A stretch of DNA of 64,000 nucleotides from Mactra quadrangularis (Eukaryota > Mollusca > Bivalvia > Venerida > Mactridae): contig CM046295.1 in the NCBI GenBank assembly GCA_025267735.1, positions 12,039,167-12,103,166 on the forward strand, in the 5' to 3' direction. How positions within the stretch are numbered: the stretch's first letter is position 1; the number at the start of each line of letters is the position of its first letter. Under the pieces are notes generated by a model, which made no database searches, was not told where the DNA came from, and saw only the letters and a list, made by a program, of their open reading frames with translations. The position numbers and the translations under genes are program-made. Shown here piece after piece: positions 62,121 through 64,000 of the stretch.

Positions 62121-62713
62121 AAACTTATGCAATTGTTATAGAAAGAAAAATACAATAGTACCTCTTCGAAAATCTATTAAATGTGGTATCAACTAGTTGA
62201 ATATCCGATATCTATAGACTCTACGGACATCGCATGAATGATTACGCTCAACTAATGAATTACATTTATCTAGACACTGAGTTATAAAATGCATTAGAAT
62301 TTTTGGTTTTAATATTTCTATATCTGATACTTTTAAGCTACTTTGTCGGTGCGTATTATTCACATTTGAGCAAAGCGTTATTTGTTATCTGGACTGTGAT
62401 AAGTCGATTCACTGCATGTTGCATCATGAAGATGTAATAGCAAAGGTCCGTTTAACATGTCACGTTTTGCGTGCTCATCCTTTGTTATCTCCCTTTATCT
62501 TGAATTCAACCACGCTTTTTGAAGTATGACTATTGTTGAAATAGTTATTTCCCTTTAATTGATAAAATTGAGAAATGTCATTCAATGAGCAAACACTCTA
62601 CATGACAGGAAAACATAATTTTGTTTCAAAACCTGCTACATTTTTCTTTTTGTCAAACTTTTTATAACATGTTCTCAATATAATTGGACTTGTTTAGAAT
62701 CCTATTGTGTTAC

Positions 62714-62792
62714 TGATCCTGGCACAATTGATAGCGCGCTTGAACTTAATCTAGTTTCCAGAGGTACAGGTTCGAATCACAATCGGGGCGCT
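62714..62792 (+). mobile_element. tRNA-like relic, unit 4
   Basis: Same element as 12216 and 44518: box A GGCACAATTGATAGCGCGC and box B GGTTCGAATC, ending AATCGGGGCG. Confidence 0.5.
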
Positions 62793-63048
62793 TATTTCCT
62801 TCTACGAAAATTTGAAATAGTGTCTATATTCCTTCATTAACAAGGTACATGTATATGGGGAAAACGTCGGACTTATGGAAGGCTGTGTATGTAATGATTA
62901 CAGACAAAAGACCTGTAGCGAAGATAGTTGTGCTGGCCGCTGTATAATAGAGGTTAATTGTGATGACACAGCAATAAACTCAGTAAAACAAATAACATTG
63001 TACTGTGCATGGTTCCAGTTACTTTTTTACAACTAAACACAACTTGTA

Positions 63049-63552
63049 TAGTGCGTATAAATTGACCCCGACCCTACCTTTCACATTTGCATCTAATTAT
63101 CATCTACGCATATCCCGGCAAAAATCAATACCATGCCTACTCTTTACTTCGGCTCGTTACGTATTTAAGATAAAACAAGACATTTATAAAGTAAACACAT
63201 CCAGCATGTATAACAACTCACGATGCGAATGCATTCAAACGGGAAACTTGTGTTCTTACCGTTTTGATTATAAATTAATTATGAAATGGATGGGGGATGG
63301 CGGTTGTGGTGCTAAAACCAACAACATTTGAATCGGTCGCAGGCCTCATCATATAATCATCTGGTCCGGTCTATGTGTAATAAACACTCATTGTACGCTT
63401 TAAATGTACTTTAAGATTAATCCCTGTTTTATAATTACATTCGAACCTCGACGATATAATCCGATTCTTATCGAGATTTAATATTACGATCGTATTCAAT
63501 GTAATAATAATTCTTGCATAAAGGTCAGGTCGGGGTCAATTTGTACGCACTA
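63049..63552. mobile_element. 504-bp MITE with TA target duplication, unit 4
   Basis: Same-site copy of 44847-45350, nearly identical, with the same inverted ends and flanking TA. Confidence 0.88.
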
Positions 63553-63629
63553 TACCAGACAGATTTATATTTTGGTGTACACAATGTACATGCAAAATGT
63601 CGCTTATACATGTATCAATAATGTACGTG

Positions 63630-63835
63630 TAGGCGTGGCCGACTGGTTGAACGGGTAATCATTGGATAGGTAGCTCCGTTTTGGTTCGAATCCAATCCAT
63701 AACCTATCCCAATGTTCTTGGGCAAGAAGATTTATCCCTCTAGCTCAAATCTGGGGGACAAGCAAGCCAACTTAAAAGTATAATCCTGTTTGTATACATA
63801 TGAACTTTTTCACAATCGAGTTAAAATAAAAAAGT
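63630..63835 (+). mobile_element. tRNA-derived SINE, unit 4 copy
   Basis: Box A GCGTGGCCGACTGGTTGAAC, box B GGTTCGAATCC (63683-63693), CTTGGGCAAGAAGATTTATC motif, A-rich end. Nearly identical to 45428-45633. Confidence 0.8.
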
Positions 63836-64000
63836 ATAGAAAATGTGTAGCAATCTAAAAGTTAAACTCAGCATTCGTGTGTATGTGCCAAACAACGTAG
63901 GGTTTAATTGTATCATGCTTTTAAATGATAAAACTCTGCCAAAGATTGCTTTAAAAATATTTGTTGACACAAAAAATGAGTTCTGTAAATGTGAACTTAA

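Larger units (their letters stand above)
51340..64000. repeat. Unit 4 of the segmental duplication (continues beyond window)
   Basis: 51340-57250 is closest to unit 2; from about 57270 diagnostic bases switch to unit 1 (TTTGCAAAGCTGC, ACCCATAAGACTACATG). From about 59610 it alternates between unit 3 and unit 1, and from about 60300 it is mainly unit 3. A deletion of about 1.08 kb relative to unit 2 joins GCGCTTTT to GCATACACC at about 54615. Stretches not listed separately show no gene. Confidence 0.88.

Overview
This is an AT-rich, intron-containing animal genome segment with no bacterial features. It is most likely from a mollusc, probably a bivalve. The reasons are clustered genes for B-box/coiled-coil/propeller (TRIM-like) proteins, a family known to be expanded in bivalves, together with tRNA-headed SINEs, TIR-flanked MITEs and decayed Tc1-like and non-LTR elements. 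The species is not determined by anything I can see.

The coding content is three paralogous minus-strand genes for RING-less TRIM-like proteins. Gene A has exons 17513-17877 and 14559-16035 and reads through as about 613 aa. Gene C has exons 39014-39372 and 35628-36697; its coiled-coil exon is not recognisable and its two visible exons are out of phase. Gene B has exons 51340-51704 and 47798-49272, and a one-base insertion breaks the start of exon 2. Each protein has two B-box zinc fingers in exon 1. A and B then have a coiled coil, a short hydrophobic stretch, a Thr/Ser linker and a C-terminal NHL-like propeller in exon 2.

Between the genes lies a long segmental duplication present in several edited copies: a tail at 1-1640 (unit 0), 3480-13340 (unit 1), 17510-31170 (unit 2), 39640-46700 (unit 3) and 51340-64000 (unit 4, running off the window). 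Units 2 and 4 begin inside the first exons of genes A and B, so gene and spacer were copied together. The full unit order, left to right, is gene upstream region, MITEs, a 39-bp minisatellite, a Tc1-like transposase relic, a LINE C-terminal relic, tRNA-like sequences and a SINE, then the 3' flank of the next gene. Copies differ by clean insertions (hAT-type MITE, TA-target MITE, 399-bp element with 9-bp duplication, truncated LINE), by deletions and by minisatellite length. Unit 4 is a patchwork resembling units 2, 1 and 3 in turn.

Regions outside the units: 117-1300 is an isolated CpG-dense stretch full of CGTACG; 1641-3480 holds nothing I recognise; 31170-33300 carries two SINEs and unknown sequence. 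How the genes work is inferred from family knowledge: RING-less B-box/NHL proteins are scaffold or sensor-like proteins, and their tandem turnover here suits a fast-evolving, possibly immune-related family.
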